From the NCBI GenBank assembly GCA_905221605.1, contig CAJNDS010001118.1:1-27500 (forward strand): a stretch of 27,500 bases of DNA. Reading direction: 5' to 3'. The notes below the pieces were generated by a model. It saw only the letters and a list, made by a program, of their open reading frames with translations, searched no databases and had not been told where the DNA came from. This stretch comes from Symbiodinium natans. Its lineage: Eukaryota > Sar > Dinophyceae > Suessiales > Symbiodiniaceae. Made by a program: the position numbers and the translations under genes. How positions within the stretch are numbered: position 1 is the first letter of the stretch; each line of letters starts with the position of its first letter. Shown here piece after piece: positions 27,385 through 27,500 of this stretch.

Positions 27385-27450
27385 ACCCTAAACCTTAAAC
27401 CCAAAACTTTAAACTTATATTTGCTGCAACCCTTAAACCCAAAACCCTAC
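27385..27450 (-). repeat. Degenerate CCCTAAA-type telomere-like repeats
   Basis: ACCCTAAACCTTAAACCCAAAACTTTAAAC and, 20 bp on, CCCTTAAACCCAAAACCCTA are degenerate telomere-type units in reverse orientation near the window's right end. Confidence 0.7.
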
Positions 27451-27500
27451 CAAGAGTGCCTATATTCTATTTATCCGAGGGTCGGCCGCATCATCTGCAT

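Overview
The window looks like nuclear DNA of a dinoflagellate, most likely a Symbiodiniaceae-type genome. The evidence is a Ty1/copia retrotransposon with the extra domains typical of that group, a host protein family built on a 'SHQW ... GWCRLE' core plus ankyrin repeats, short introns of about 100 bp with AG|GT (and probably some GC/GA) boundaries, plant-type TTTAGGG repeats scattered internally, and abundant minisatellites. No bacterial, organellar or viral genome organisation is visible. Gene models were built by eye from reading frames and splice motifs; no transcript or homology search was available.

Layout. (1) 129-2196 and 11460-12084, minus strand: exons of what may be one host gene encoding a hydrophobic N-terminal part, a TIR-like domain and ankyrin repeats. 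The C-terminal part is clear; its link to the upstream exons is an inference. (2) 2245-11390, minus strand: a complete 9,146-bp copia retrotransposon with two identical 295-bp LTRs and an ACACT target-site duplication. It apparently sits in an intron of that host gene, in the same orientation. It encodes Gag, protease, a cytosine-methyltransferase-like domain, integrase, a 2-oxoglutarate/Fe(II)-oxygenase-like HxD...H...R domain, reverse transcriptase, RNase H, and a C-terminal extension with two hydrophobic segments and a SAP-like motif. Two frame breaks split this into three open frames. (3) 12689-14602, minus strand: a five- or six-exon EamA/DMT-type transporter with an N-terminal extension. 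(4) 14.7-17.3 kb: intergenic or intronic DNA with an AT-rich island, TTTAGGG arrays and two small foldback (MITE-like) elements. (5) 17.4-18.7 kb, minus strand: an unrecognised gene in short exons, with TTTAGGG-like repeats lying exactly against two exon edges.

(6) 19.4-21.2 kb: two divergent copies of a degenerate ~40-bp minisatellite in opposite orientation around ~0.8 kb. The right array runs into the start of a plus-strand gene (about 21212-22296) for an unrecognised acidic protein. (7) 22768-23178: a possible membrane-anchored protein start, followed directly by a 2.5-kb satellite of 61-69-bp units (23148-25668) with higher-order structure. (8) 25.7-27.5 kb: a 33-bp pyrimidine-rich minisatellite and otherwise featureless DNA ending in degenerate telomere-like repeats.

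The most striking content is the retrotransposon polyprotein. It carries both a methyltransferase-like and a dioxygenase-like module, chemistries that in other families write and oxidise DNA methylation, together with a possible DNA-binding, membrane-associated tail.
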